The notes beneath the pieces were generated by a model. That model searched no databases, was not told where the DNA came from, and saw nothing but the letters and a program-made list of their open reading frames with translations. The position numbers and the translations under genes were made by a program. 64,000 nt of DNA from an uncultured Sulfitobacter sp. (GTDB lineage Bacteria > Pseudomonadota > Alphaproteobacteria > Rhodobacterales > Rhodobacteraceae). This document shows, in pieces, positions 1 to 8,879 of this stretch. Every line of letters begins with the position of its first letter. The first letter of the stretch is position 1. Where the stretch lies: positions 1 to 64,000 of the forward strand of contig CANLOQ010000006.1 in assembly GCA_947492925.1 (NCBI GenBank), written 5' to 3'.

Positions 1-438
1 GCAAAAGAAGCAGGCCTCAGTAAGGGCGGAGTACTCTACAACTTTCCGACGAAGAAAGCGCTGCTTTCCGGCCTGTTGGATCAGATGTTAGCGGCGCACC
101 GAGAGTTATTGGCAAAAGTCCCAGAGCGTCACCCGGCACGCACCTTAAGCGGACATCTGGAAACCGTTATACAATCAAAAGACGTGGACGATGATCTGTC
201 CATGGCAATACTCGCGGCGGCTGCAACCGATCCACGTCTGCTTGATCCGCTGCGGACTGAACTGACGTGCGACCTTGAGCGTATCCTAACCGACACGCAA
301 GACGCTCCTGCCGCCGTTATTGCGGTCCTGGCGATTCAAGGGCTGCGGTTTCAAAGACTGCTGGACCTTCCAGACGGCGGCGCGGAAATCAGAGAACGCG
401 TCATCGAACGATTAAGGACAATGATTGATGAGCTCTAA
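1..438 (+). CDS. TetR/AcrR family transcriptional regulator, C-terminal part (5' truncated by window edge)
   Basis: The reading frame is open from base 1 and ends with TAA at 436-438, giving 145 residues without the true N-terminus. The first visible residues (AKEAGLSKGGVLYNFPTKKAL) are the recognition-helix end of a TetR helix-turn-helix, including the usual G-x-L-Y-x-F-x-x-K pattern; the rest is helical ligand-binding domain with no diagnostic motif. The stop overlaps the start of the next gene, an RND membrane-fusion protein, so it is very probably the local repressor of that efflux operon. The family is clear; the inducer is not. Confidence 0.85.
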   Translation, partial: AKEAGLSKGGVLYNFPTKKALLSGLLDQMLAAHRELLAKVPERHPARTLSGHLETVIQSKDVDDDLSMAILAAAATDPRLLDPLRTELTCDLERILTDTQDAPAAVIAVLAIQGLRFQRLLDLPDGGAEIRERVIERLRTMIDEL

Positions 439-1576
439 TGAAACGAACCGAAGTTGGAAACGGATCGCTTCGGTCATTGTGCTGGTCGCCGCGGCGGCCT
501 TGGCTGTGCCGTTCCTTCCGGGGTTCCTGACTGATGTATTGGCCCAGACGGAAGTGGATTCCGGGGAAACTGATGCCGAAACAAGAGAAGCACCCGAACC
601 AGATCGACCGGTCACGGTCGAAGTGACCCGGGCGCTCAGCCGCGTGGTCAATCAATCCCGCGCCGTTGCCGGTCGTGTTAAACCGGCCCGCACGGTGGAT
701 ATTGCGTTTCAGGTCCCCGGGCAGATTTTTTCCGTCACCGTCGAGGCGGGCGACAGAATTCTCGAGGGCGACGTGATTGCGGAGCTCGATCAAGCCGATT
801 TTGAGCTTGCCGTCGCTCGGGCACAGGCCTCTTTTGACCTTGCCAGCTCCGAACTTAAGCGCGCGACGAGTCTCGCTGAACGGGGGGTCGCCGCCGATGC
901 GCGCCTCGATACGGCGCGGGCCCAATTCGCACAGGCAGACGTGGCGCTTCGCGAGGCCAAGCGGCGCCTGTTCCAGACGCGGATCGTGGCGCCATTCGAC
1001 GCGATCGTGGCGCGTACTTTCGTTGAGGAATACGTCAACGTCACCTCGGCCGCGCCGGTCGCCCGCTTGCAAGATGTCAGTGAGATGCGGATCATGATTT
1101 CGCTGCCGGAGGAGCTTGCGGCTGTTGCCCGTTCTGCGCCCGACACCTTCGACATTGTTGCGAGTTTACCTGCAGTACCGGGATACACCGCGCCGCTCGT
1201 ATTGCGGTCGTTTGCGACCGATGCCGATCCGACGGCGCAGACCTACGATCTGGAATTTGCAATTACAGGTGATATTGATCCGCGCCTCCTGCCCGGTATG
1301 ACGGCGGACGTGCGTGCCTCGACTGTGGTGGAGGAAAATCGCCCACTGTCCGTCATCGTACCGGTTTCGGCAGTAGACACGACAAGCCGAACCGACCCGT
1401 CCATCTGGGTTTACCAGGAATCGTCCGGCAAGGTCGCGCGGAGGACGGTCCGATTGGGACTTCCGGTCGATGATGAAATTGTCGTTCTGCAAGGCCTGGA
1501 AGGCGACGAACTGGTCGTTTCCGGCGGTTGGTGGCGGCTTAGGGACAATCAAACAGTGGTAGTTTCGGGTCTCTGA
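428..1576 (+). CDS. RND efflux periplasmic adaptor (HlyD/AcrA-type membrane fusion protein)
   Basis: The product has 382 residues. I prefer the ATG at 428 over the TTG at 425; the gene overlaps the TetR stop by 11 bp. An N-terminal hydrophobic segment (about residues 11-32) is a signal anchor or signal peptide. It is followed by a barrel-sandwich/lipoyl-like half (about 60-100, with VAGRVKPARTVDIAFQVPGQI), a coiled-coil hairpin (about 120-185), the second lipoyl half (RIVAPFDAIVARTFVEEYVNV), then beta-barrel and membrane-proximal domains. Adaptors of this type link an inner-membrane RND pump to an outer-membrane channel; no channel gene is adjacent, so a shared TolC-like protein is assumed. 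The pump gene follows after 29 bp. Confidence 0.92.
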   Translation: MSSNETNRSWKRIASVIVLVAAAALAVPFLPGFLTDVLAQTEVDSGETDAETREAPEPDRPVTVEVTRALSRVVNQSRAVAGRVKPARTVDIAFQVPGQIFSVTVEAGDRILEGDVIAELDQADFELAVARAQASFDLASSELKRATSLAERGVAADARLDTARAQFAQADVALREAKRRLFQTRIVAPFDAIVARTFVEEYVNVTSAAPVARLQDVSEMRIMISLPEELAAVARSAPDTFDIVASLPAVPGYTAPLVLRSFATDADPTAQTYDLEFAITGDIDPRLLPGMTADVRASTVVEENRPLSVIVPVSAVDTTSRTDPSIWVYQESSGKVARRTVRLGLPVDDEIVVLQGLEGDELVVSGGWWRLRDNQTVVVSGL

Positions 1577-1605
1577 TCCCACTTCAATAGGACGCATACA
1601 GACCC

Positions 1606-4600
1606 ATGGCACTCAGTATCTCTCGTGCGACCATCAAACGTCCGGTGGCAGCTTGGCTGGTCATCATCTTCTGCTTCGTCGGCGGGTATTGGGGGCTGAA
1701 TACCGTGGGTCGGCTCGAAGATCCTAGCTTTACCCTCAAAACCGCGCTTGTGTTCGTGCCGTACCCGGGTGCCACGGCCGTGGAGGTGGAAGAGGAAGTT
1801 GCCGACGTCGTTGAGAACGCTTTGCAGCAGATGAAGCAGCTTGACCGAGTTGAATCAAAGTCCATGCCGGGCATGGCTCAGATTACCGTCGAGATCGAGC
1901 AAACCTACGGTGCCAATGAGATCCCGCAGGTCTGGGACGAGATGCGCCGGCGCATCAGCGACGTTGCGGCGGACCTGCCCGCAGGGGCACGTCCGCCCAT
2001 CATCAATGACGATTTTGGTGACGTCTACGGCATGTTCTATGCGGTGACAACCGAAGGGCTCAGTCCAGTGGAACAGCGAGATCTGGCGACCACCCTGCGG
2101 CTTGGGCTGGTTACTGTAGATGGCGTCGCCAAGGTTGAGGTTCAGGGTCTTACCGAAGAAGTCATCAATATATCGATTCCGTCGTCGCGCCTGACGGAAC
2201 TGGGTCTGCCCCCGACCCAAATTCTGGGCGTTTTGGCCGACGAAAATCAGGTGTTTTCCAATGGCGAGATTACCGAGGGCCCCACCCGGATCAGCCTGTC
2301 GGTTCCGCCGGGCTATGTCAGCCCAGAAGGGATCGAGGAACTTCGACTTGGTGTTCCCGGAGAGGTTGGCCAGGTGGCGGTCTATGACATCGCCCGCGTG
2401 ACTCGCGATGAGGCCGAGCAGCCCAGCCAGATCATTCGTCAGAACGGAACCACGGCCTTCACTCTGGGGGTGTCGGCGTTGGTAGGCCGAAACGTGGTCG
2501 AGGTCGGCGAGGGTGTTTCTGTCCGTCTGGAACGGCTCAAGGCAGATTTGCCGGACGGTGCCGAAATAATTCCAATCTACGAACAGCACGTCGTCGTGGA
2601 CGAGGCTGTCTCAAGCTTTCTGGTCAGCCTTGGACAGTCGGTTGGCATTGTCGTCGCCGCGCTGATGCTGACCATGGGCTGGCGCGCAGGCTTGGTGGTC
2701 GGTCTGACCCTGGGGCTTACCGTGTTCTCGACGCTGTTTTTCATGTCTGTCTTTGGCATACAAATGGAGCGGATCAGTCTTGGCGCGCTGATCATCGCCA
2801 TGGGGATGCTTGTCGACAACGCCATTGTTATCACAGAGGGGATGGTGATTGGCATGGCACGCGGAAAGAAGGCGGAAGACGCAGCGGCCGAGACCGAAAG
2901 CGCCACGTCGATCCCCTTGCTTGGCGCAACCGTGATCGGGCTCATGGCATTTTCCGGGATTGGTTTGTCGCCTGACGCGACCGGAGAATTCCTGTTCTCG
3001 CTTTTCGCGGTAATCGCGATCTCGCTGATGATGAGTTGGGCGCTCGCCGTTTCCGTTACGCCCTATCTCGGCAAGCTGCTGCTTCGCGCGCCAAAAGAGG
3101 CTTCGGACGACCCCTACAAGGGGGCGTTCTATGGGGTCTACCGCGGATTCCTCTGGCTGGCTTTGCGGTCCCGCGTGATTGTTGTTCTGACAATCGTCGG
3201 TATCACCGTTTGGTCCGTAATGGCCTTCGGGCAGGTCAAGCAGGCTTTTTTTCCCGCGTCGAACACCCCGATCTTCTATGTCCAGATGCAGATGCCACAG
3301 GGGACGGATATCAACGTCACCGACGATGAAATGAAGCGGTTGGAGCAGTTGCTTCTGGCTGAGGACAACGTGACGGATGTGACAACGCTTGTCGGGCGTG
3401 GTGCGAGCCGCTTCATGCTGACCTACAATCCGGAGCAGGCGGACCCCAGTTATGGGCAGCTTATCGTCCGGGTTGCGGACGCCGAAGCGATCCCGCCTAT
3501 CGCGAGCCGGCTGAACCGGGATTTGCCCGCCGAATTTCCGCAGGCTCTGATCCGTGTCGAAGAAATCGTGTTCGGACCGCCTTCCGGTGCCGACGTAGCC
3601 GTGCGTTTTTCGGGGCCTGACCCGGTCATTCTACGCCAGCTCGCGGATGATGCAGTGCGGATTTACCAAGATGCCGGTACGATCACAAATGCGCGCACCG
3701 ATTGGCGACAGCGAGAGATCCTTGTTGAACCCATTGTCAATGAGTCACGAATGCGTCTGGCCGGCGCAACGCGCGGAACGATCGCGGATACCATCCGCTA
3801 CGGAACGTCCGGATTGCGTGTTGGTGAACTGCGCGAGGACGACGAGGTGATCCCGATCCATCTTCGCCTCTCTGAGAGCGAACGCGACGGGATTGACCGC
3901 CTTCGTGACCTGTCCGTGTGGTCCGATGGGGCGGCGTCCTACGTTCCAATGGCCAACCTTGTTGACCGGTTCGAGACACGCTTGGTCGAGGCGCTCATTC
4001 ACAGGCGCGACCGGGAGCGGACCATCACCGCGCTCGGCGGTTCTCGCAGCGACCTGACTGCGGACGAAGCCTTCCGAAGTGTCCGGACCGATATCGAGGC
4101 TATTCCGCTGCCTGAGGGTTACATGATGGAGTGGGGCGGCGAATTCGAAAGCGCCGGAGATGCGCAGGCAAGTCTCGGCAAACAGCTTCCCCTGGGCTTT
4201 CTGGTCATGCTGACAATCTCGATCCTGATGTTCAATAAGGTCCGCCAACCGTTGATCCTTTGGCTTGTCGTCCCGATGTCCGTAACGGGCATGGTTCTGG
4301 GGCTGCTGTTCACGGGCTTGCCCTTCACGTTCACCGCCCTGCTTGGCTTCCTGTCGCTCTCTGGCATGCTGATGAAAAACGCCATTGTACTGGTCGAAGA
4401 AATCGACCTGCAACGCGCGAAGGGCGTGCCTGATTACCAGGCGATCATGGATGGGTCGGTCAGCCGTCTGCGCCCTGTCGTGCTTGCTGCTGGCACGACG
4501 ATTTTTGGAATGATCCCTCTGCTGCCGGATGCTTTTTTCGCGTCAATGGCGGTGACAATTATGGGCGGTCTTGCCTTTGCCTCGGTGCTGACGCTTGTCG

Positions 4601-4647
4601 CAGTTCCGGTGCTCTATGCGCTCTTTTTTCGTATTCGTCCGCAATAG
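1606..4647 (+). CDS. RND multidrug efflux pump permease (AcrB/HAE1-like)
   Basis: The 1013-residue length is normal for AcrB-type pumps. It starts MALSISRATIKRPV, has a first membrane helix at about 15-33, a periplasmic porter domain, a block of helices around 345-500, a second periplasmic domain and a final helix block at about 855-1010. The TM4 proton-relay motif reads GMLVDNAIVITEG, so the second of the two usual aspartates is Asn. The TM10 lysine is kept in SGMLMKNAIVLVEE. It should export drugs or hydrophobic organic compounds using the proton gradient with the adaptor just upstream. Substrate unknown. Confidence 0.93.
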   Translation: MALSISRATIKRPVAAWLVIIFCFVGGYWGLNTVGRLEDPSFTLKTALVFVPYPGATAVEVEEEVADVVENALQQMKQLDRVESKSMPGMAQITVEIEQTYGANEIPQVWDEMRRRISDVAADLPAGARPPIINDDFGDVYGMFYAVTTEGLSPVEQRDLATTLRLGLVTVDGVAKVEVQGLTEEVINISIPSSRLTELGLPPTQILGVLADENQVFSNGEITEGPTRISLSVPPGYVSPEGIEELRLGVPGEVGQVAVYDIARVTRDEAEQPSQIIRQNGTTAFTLGVSALVGRNVVEVGEGVSVRLERLKADLPDGAEIIPIYEQHVVVDEAVSSFLVSLGQSVGIVVAALMLTMGWRAGLVVGLTLGLTVFSTLFFMSVFGIQMERISLGALIIAMGMLVDNAIVITEGMVIGMARGKKAEDAAAETESATSIPLLGATVIGLMAFSGIGLSPDATGEFLFSLFAVIAISLMMSWALAVSVTPYLGKLLLRAPKEASDDPYKGAFYGVYRGFLWLALRSRVIVVLTIVGITVWSVMAFGQVKQAFFPASNTPIFYVQMQMPQGTDINVTDDEMKRLEQLLLAEDNVTDVTTLVGRGASRFMLTYNPEQADPSYGQLIVRVADAEAIPPIASRLNRDLPAEFPQALIRVEEIVFGPPSGADVAVRFSGPDPVILRQLADDAVRIYQDAGTITNARTDWRQREILVEPIVNESRMRLAGATRGTIADTIRYGTSGLRVGELREDDEVIPIHLRLSESERDGIDRLRDLSVWSDGAASYVPMANLVDRFETRLVEALIHRRDRERTITALGGSRSDLTADEAFRSVRTDIEAIPLPEGYMMEWGGEFESAGDAQASLGKQLPLGFLVMLTISILMFNKVRQPLILWLVVPMSVTGMVLGLLFTGLPFTFTALLGFLSLSGMLMKNAIVLVEEIDLQRAKGVPDYQAIMDGSVSRLRPVVLAAGTTIFGMIPLLPDAFFASMAVTIMGGLAFASVLTLVAVPVLYALFFRIRPQ

Positions 4648-4720
4648 GAATGGCACGCATTGAAAATCAAAACCCACGGCGGAACCCTTATTATACAAAC
4701 TTGCCAGAAAAGGATATGAG

Positions 4721-5185
4721 ATGACAGAAATAGCAAGCCCCACCGGGCATATTCCCTTTGACTCATTTCAGGTCGGTCAGGTCCAGGATTTTGGTGCCTA
4801 TGAAGTCACCGAAACAGAAATCGTCGAGTTTGCGCAGAAATACGACCCGCAGTATTTTCATCTGGACGCTGATGCGGCCAAGGGATCGCTGTTTGGCGGT
4901 CTGTGCGCCAGCGGCTGGCATACCTGCGCGATGACGATGGCGATGCTGGTGGAGAACATGGACAAGACCGGACGTTCGCTGGGGTCTCCGGGCATTGACA
5001 GCCTCAGATGGCGCCACCCTGTATATCCCGGCGATGTGCTGTCGGTGCACACCGAAATACTTGATACAAAGCCGTCGCAAAGCCGCCCGGAAATAGGGTT
5101 TATCACCAGCAAGGTGACTGTTCGCAATCAGCGGAACGTGGACGTCATGGAGTTTGTCAGCAAGGCAATCTTTCCAAGAGTCTAG
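4721..5185 (+). CDS. MaoC-like hot-dog dehydratase/thioesterase-fold protein
   Basis: A 154-residue single hot-dog protein with the MaoC signature region around residues 40-50 (KYDPQYFHLDADAAKGSLFGG) followed by the helix containing ASGWHTCAMTMAML. The Asp and His of the R-hydratase motif are present (D-x-x-x-x-H). A Shine-Dalgarno AAAAGGA precedes ATG 4721. It lies 73 bp after the efflux pump and converges on the next gene, so it may be a separate unit. MaoC proteins usually hydrate 2-enoyl-CoA; which acyl-CoA is used here cannot be told. It resembles the small MaoC protein at 29576-30025. Confidence 0.85.
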   Translation: MTEIASPTGHIPFDSFQVGQVQDFGAYEVTETEIVEFAQKYDPQYFHLDADAAKGSLFGGLCASGWHTCAMTMAMLVENMDKTGRSLGSPGIDSLRWRHPVYPGDVLSVHTEILDTKPSQSRPEIGFITSKVTVRNQRNVDVMEFVSKAIFPRV

Positions 5186-5212
5186 CCAGCAAGGGCGTTT
5201 GGTTCGCCACTT

Positions 5213-5701
5213 TCATAACCGAATGGAGGCAGGGTTTGCGATTTTTCCAAGCGCGAATTCATAAGATGTGCCAAGGACCATCAATGCGGTTTCGATCTCG
5301 GAGTCGTTGCGCGGTGCAAACACCATGACAGCGGTTGCCGGGATCATGCCCGTTGCCGCCATCGGGTGAGGTTCGCCCCAACCCTTGGCGAACAATTCAC
5401 GCGTACATTCAATTGGCAGCATCAGATGCATGGACCCATCATACTGAGGATGAACATGGGCAAATTCTTGACCCATTATGAAAGACTCCTGACATCCGTG
5501 CGCATGATCATTTGCCAGCCAAAGTGCCTCGGCCCCCGGAACTGAAATGATGCTGGGGCGACGCTCCACAAAAGAGAAATCAAAGGCCTGTTCCTTGAAC
5601 TTGTGATAGGTATCGGCGTCGGGGTTTTGGCTCACCTGTTCGTGCGGCGCGCAGTGGGTGGTGTCTGGCCGTGGGCCGATACGGGGTTTCAGTTCAAACA
5701 T
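5213..5701 (-). CDS. Luciferase-domain (DUF5519-like) protein of unknown role
   Basis: The product has 162 residues when started at the ATG at 5701 (MFELKPRIGPRP), which has an AAAGACAG purine run upstream; a longer frame to 5758 has no support. The segment HVHPQYDGSMHLMLP followed by GWGEPHP (about residues 85-120) matches my recollection of the small luciferase-domain family (DUF5519). That family is mostly uncharacterised, so light production is not implied. No signal peptide or membrane segment is visible. The gene is convergent with the MaoC gene (27 bp between stops) and no functional partner is apparent. Confidence 0.65.
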   Translation of the reverse strand: MFELKPRIGPRPDTTHCAPHEQVSQNPDADTYHKFKEQAFDFSFVERRPSIISVPGAEALWLANDHAHGCQESFIMGQEFAHVHPQYDGSMHLMLPIECTRELFAKGWGEPHPMAATGMIPATAVMVFAPRNDSEIETALMVLGTSYEFALGKIANPASIRL

Positions 5702-6063
5702 TTTCTGTCTTTCTGTTGGTGTGGCTGGTATCCAAATCCATAAGCAGACTCGAAGCAACCTCGACTGTTAAGATCTTGACGGCATCCATCATGGGTGGTG
5801 GCCAAGCGTGCCGATCGCGATCTGAATGGCAATCCCGACCTGCCGCGCAGATCGACCTTTGGATTTCAAGGTCGCTCCCCGGTTTCAAGACACCTGCCCG
5901 CAGGCAAAGGGCGTGGAACAGGAAAGTTGCGGTGTCCGCTTTTCATTGCGCCGGGGGCATCAGCAGAACCGCCTTGTTGGTGCCTGCGAAATCACGCACC
6001 GGCTGTCCGGCTTGAATGTTCGTCACTGATTTTCCCTCGGGGTTTTTGCACGGGTTTGGATGT
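5702..6063. other. Intergenic stretch without a convincing gene
   Basis: These 362 bp separate two leftward genes. On the minus strand a frame beginning near 6027 reads VTNIQAGQPVRDFAGTNKAV and is cut by a TGA after about 27 codons, then stays open to 5694 in the same frame. The rest of the translation is Arg/His/Asp-rich and unlike a protein. It could be a decayed small gene, but I cannot identify a family. No clear terminator or promoter is seen. Confidence 0.3.
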
Positions 6064-6885
6064 TCAGGCGTCTGAGGAGGCCCCGCCGAAGGTGAATGCG
6101 CTTTCAACCGCGCCAAGCACTTGATCCTCCAACGTTTTCACACCCTTGTCGGCAAGGGCTGCCCCCGCGACCACATGCAGCGGTATCAGATGTTCCTCCC
6201 GCGGGTTTGCATTGCGGGCACCGGGCGCGGCGCTCCATTGCGCCAGCATCTGATCGCGCTCTTCGGGATCGGGGCGGGTGGCCGCATCGCTGAGCCAGCG
6301 GTCAAATTCCTGCCCGTTCACGGCACCGGCGGTGCCACCCCGCATCGCACGCATCATTTTTTGCATGTTGTGATAGGTGTTGCCCGAACCGATGATCAGA
6401 ACACCTTCGTCGCGCAACGGGGCCAATGCCCGCCCGACCGCAATATGCGCAGCCGGGTCAAGATCACTTCGCAGGCTAAGCTGAACGCAGGGAATGTCTG
6501 CTTCCGGAAAGGAGACTTTTAGCGGAATGAACACGCCGTGATCGTAACCACGCGTCTCATCAACGGAGCAGGGGAATCCGGCCGCCTCGACAAGCGCCTG
6601 CACCTTGTCGGACAACGCCGGATCGCCGAGCGCGGGCCAGGTCAGTTCATAGGTGTGAGGTGGAAACCCGTTATAATCGAACAACAGCGGTGGAGCCGGA
6701 TTTCTCTGCACTGTGAACTGCTGCTCTTCCCAATGGCCTGAAATCACCAGCAACGCCTTGGGGGCTTCCGCTAATGATGCCGGTACACCCGCAAGGAACT
6801 CACGCTGTCGGTCCCAGGTTTCCGGCGGGTCCCAGTCCATGAAAAAACATGGGCCTCCACCGTGTGGAATGAACATTGTCGGCAT
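6064..6885 (-). CDS. DODA-type (class III, LigB-like) extradiol ring-cleavage dioxygenase
   Basis: The product has 273 residues from ATG 6885 (MPTMFIPHGGGP). This family starts right at the first metal-ligand motif, so the 19-residue extension to 6942 is rejected. Visible metal/active-site histidines are H8 (IPHGGGP), H51 (VISGHWEE), the later RGYDHGVFIPL and the C-terminal EEHLIPLHVVAG. The family includes plant DOPA 4,5-dioxygenase and E. coli YgiD and opens catechol-type rings with Fe(II) or carries Zn(II). It is divergent from an HxlR regulator, the usual arrangement for a regulator and its target. Substrate unknown. Confidence 0.9.
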   Translation of the reverse strand: MPTMFIPHGGGPCFFMDWDPPETWDRQREFLAGVPASLAEAPKALLVISGHWEEQQFTVQRNPAPPLLFDYNGFPPHTYELTWPALGDPALSDKVQALVEAAGFPCSVDETRGYDHGVFIPLKVSFPEADIPCVQLSLRSDLDPAAHIAVGRALAPLRDEGVLIIGSGNTYHNMQKMMRAMRGGTAGAVNGQEFDRWLSDAATRPDPEERDQMLAQWSAAPGARNANPREEHLIPLHVVAGAALADKGVKTLEDQVLGAVESAFTFGGASSDA

Positions 6886-7116
6886 TCGAGTCACGTCTTG
6901 CGTCCTTTCGTCTGGATCCTGTGCACCCCCTGATGGCCCCATCCGTCATTGCAGGTTTGGGGTCCGGTTATGCCGCGCTGGTCAACACTTTGCCCTGGCA
7001 TTGTTCTGAATGGGTCGCTTTTGCTAGGCAATTTCTTTCGCACTAGTATTATAAAGCGTCTTAGTTTTGAAAGAAAAGTAGGCACGGAAAAGTAACTACC
7101 TTTGGAGAGCGTCAGA
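6886..7116. promoter_or_regulatory. Divergent promoter region of dioxygenase and HxlR gene
   Basis: This 231 bp region separates two divergent genes and must hold both promoters. Next to the HxlR gene there is a direct repeat AAAAGTA at 7074-7080 and 7088-7094 (14 bp apart) and an AT-rich stretch ACTAGTATTATAAAG around 7041-7055. These could be the operator and -10 region for HxlR autoregulation. This is a pattern guess only. The 16-bp palindrome of the downstream island is not here. Confidence 0.35.
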
Positions 7117-7470
7117 ATGAAACAGAAAGCACCGCCTGTATGTCCAATGGACTCAATTCTGCGCCTGCTGATGGGGCCGTGGACCACGTATATCCTCTGG
7201 GTTCTGAGCGACAGCGGGCCGCAACGCTTTGGGGCATTGAAACGGGCTGTGCCGGGCATTTCGACACGCATGTTGACCGAGCGTTTGCGAATGCTGCAGG
7301 CTGCTGAGGTGATCTGGCGCGATCAGACGCAAACAATTCCGCCCGCGGTCACCTACGGTTTGACAGAGCGCGGCGACGATCTGCGCCAAGTGCTCGAATC
7401 CTTGGGCGAAATCGCGCAGCGCTGGCAGGCCGAAGGCGCGTTCAAGGCGTCCCAAACGGCGGCAGAATGA
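7117..7470 (+). CDS. HxlR family winged-helix transcriptional regulator
   Basis: The product has 117 residues from ATG 7117, with TTTGGAGAG as ribosome site; the TTG at 7102 is rejected. The pattern VCPMDSILRLLMGPWTTYILWVLSD, then RFGALKRAVPGISTRMLTERLRML and YGLTERGDDL is a textbook HxlR/MarR-like winged helix. Cys9 in VCPM is the conserved N-terminal cysteine that in redox- or electrophile-sensing HxlR members is modified. It probably controls the divergent dioxygenase gene and responds to an aromatic, quinone-like or electrophilic compound; that part is inference. Confidence 0.93.
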   Translation: MKQKAPPVCPMDSILRLLMGPWTTYILWVLSDSGPQRFGALKRAVPGISTRMLTERLRMLQAAEVIWRDQTQTIPPAVTYGLTERGDDLRQVLESLGEIAQRWQAEGAFKASQTAAE

Positions 7471-7629
7471 TAAATCCGGCCTGTTCTGGCCCATGCAAAT
7501 TTAACCTGCCTCCGCGAAACATTGCCGATTTAGGTCAGAACTGTTTGCCCGACGCCCCGGTTGCGACGCGCTAAATTCCAGAGGAAAGCCTGCGCGCAGT
7601 TCGGGGCTTGATTTTCAACTCGATAATAA
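7471..7629. other. Intergenic region upstream of island operator A
   Basis: Between the HxlR stop and the first island operator I see no open frame with coding character, no repeat and no clear terminator hairpin. It marks the left border between flanking genes and the acyl-CoA island. Confidence 0.5.
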
Positions 7630-7647
7630 TCTAACATCTGTTAGAAT
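7620..7647 (+). promoter_or_regulatory. Island operator A and overlapping promoter
   Basis: An exact palindrome TCTAACATCTGTTAGA lies at 7630-7645, 20 bp before the start codon of the CoA transferase gene. The right half provides a -10 like TAGAAT (7642-7647), with a weak -35 TCGATA (7620-7625) at 16 bp spacing. It is one of seven copies in the window and the leftmost. Confidence 0.75.
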
Positions 7648-7664
7648 AATTTCGGGGAATCCAA

Positions 7665-8879
7665 ATGACGGGACCGCTCAACCAATTGAGAATTGTCGAA
7701 CTTGGTCATGTTATTGCCGGGCCGCTTTCGGCGGCCCTGCTTTCAGACTTCGGTGCAGATGTCATCAAGATCGAGTCACCCAGCCGGACGGACATGATGC
7801 GGGATCTTGGACCCAAAGCAGAGGACGGAGTCGGCGTTTGGTGGAAGACCTTGGGTCGCAACAAGAAAATCCTAAGCCTGAACTGGAAGTCCACTGAAGG
7901 CCGCGACATCCTGCGCAAGTTGGTTGAGGGTGCTGATGTGCTTGTAGAGAATTTCCGCCCCGGTGTGCTTGAGCGAGGAGGGGTCGGGCCGAACACCTTG
8001 CATGAGTGGAATCCAGATCTGATTATTCTGCGTGTCTCGGGGTACGGACAAGATGGCCCGATGCGGGACGTCCCGGCATTCGGGCGTGCGGCAGAGGCAA
8101 TGAGCGGTCTGGCGCATCTCACAGGTTTCACGGATGGCCCACCAATGCATCCCGGATTTCCGGCGGCCGATAGTACGACAGGATTGATGGGCGCGTTGGG
8201 TATTATGCTCGCGCTATTCGCCCGTGAAAAAGGATCAGCGCGCGGACAGCTGGTCGACCTGGCAGTGTTCGAATCGTTGCTTCGTTTGATGGATTATCCT
8301 GTTCCCGCCTTGACGGGTGCGAATCATTCGCCCCGGCGCAACGGGCTGCGCCAGCCGATGGATTTTGCACCAGGGGGCATGTTCCGCACTTCCGATGGGG
8401 TGTGGTTGACTGTCTCCGCTGGGAGCGCGGAAACAGCGCAAAGGCTGCTTCGCGCTGTCGGAGGAGATGCTTTGGCCGATGATCCGCGCTTTTCAACGTT
8501 GGCAGAGATGTCATCGCATATGTCTGTTGTTTTTGATGCGATCAATGATTTTGTCACGCAGCGCACACTCTCTGAAGTGGAGGCTGAATTCGCCCGCCAT
8601 GATGCGGTCGCCTCGCGGGTGCTGAATGTCGAAGAGATCACGACGAACGAACAAATCCGCCATCGCGGGGATATCGTATCGGTCGAGGGTGAAAAGACCA
8701 AAGTCATCGGCCCGATCCCGCATTTGAGTGCCACACCCGGCGCACTTCGATGGCTGGGGCGCCCACCCGGAGCAGACAGCCGCAGCATCCTGCATGATCT
8801 GGGCTTCACCAAGGAGCGGATTACCGCCCTTTGCGAGGCGGGGCATGTGAGCGTGGAAGACGAGGAGGGTACAGCGTGA
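7665..8879 (+). CDS. Family III (CaiB/BaiF) CoA transferase
   Basis: A 404-residue protein with the usual N-terminus LRIVELGHVIAGPLSAALLSDFGADVIKIE, then VENFRPGVLERGG and VSGYGQDGPM. The probable CoA-carrying aspartate is in GFPAADSTTGL (about residue 169). These enzymes move CoA between carboxylic acids, for example from succinyl-CoA to a substrate acid, and so can activate the pathway substrate without ATP. It is the first gene after operator A and is translationally coupled to the next gene (GTGA overlap). Substrate not predictable. Confidence 0.9.
   Translation: MTGPLNQLRIVELGHVIAGPLSAALLSDFGADVIKIESPSRTDMMRDLGPKAEDGVGVWWKTLGRNKKILSLNWKSTEGRDILRKLVEGADVLVENFRPGVLERGGVGPNTLHEWNPDLIILRVSGYGQDGPMRDVPAFGRAAEAMSGLAHLTGFTDGPPMHPGFPAADSTTGLMGALGIMLALFAREKGSARGQLVDLAVFESLLRLMDYPVPALTGANHSPRRNGLRQPMDFAPGGMFRTSDGVWLTVSAGSAETAQRLLRAVGGDALADDPRFSTLAEMSSHMSVVFDAINDFVTQRTLSEVEAEFARHDAVASRVLNVEEITTNEQIRHRGDIVSVEGEKTKVIGPIPHLSATPGALRWLGRPPGADSRSILHDLGFTKERITALCEAGHVSVEDEEGTA

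Noticed and set aside
5694-6027. Possible decayed small gene on the minus strand
   Set aside because: One in-frame TGA and no identifiable family; the downstream translation lacks protein-like composition, so I list the stretch only as intergenic.
7041-7064. ACTAGT...TTAG region before the HxlR gene as an island operator
   Set aside because: The spacing and half-sites do not match TCTAACA-NN-TGTTAGA; it belongs to the unrelated dioxygenase/HxlR pair.
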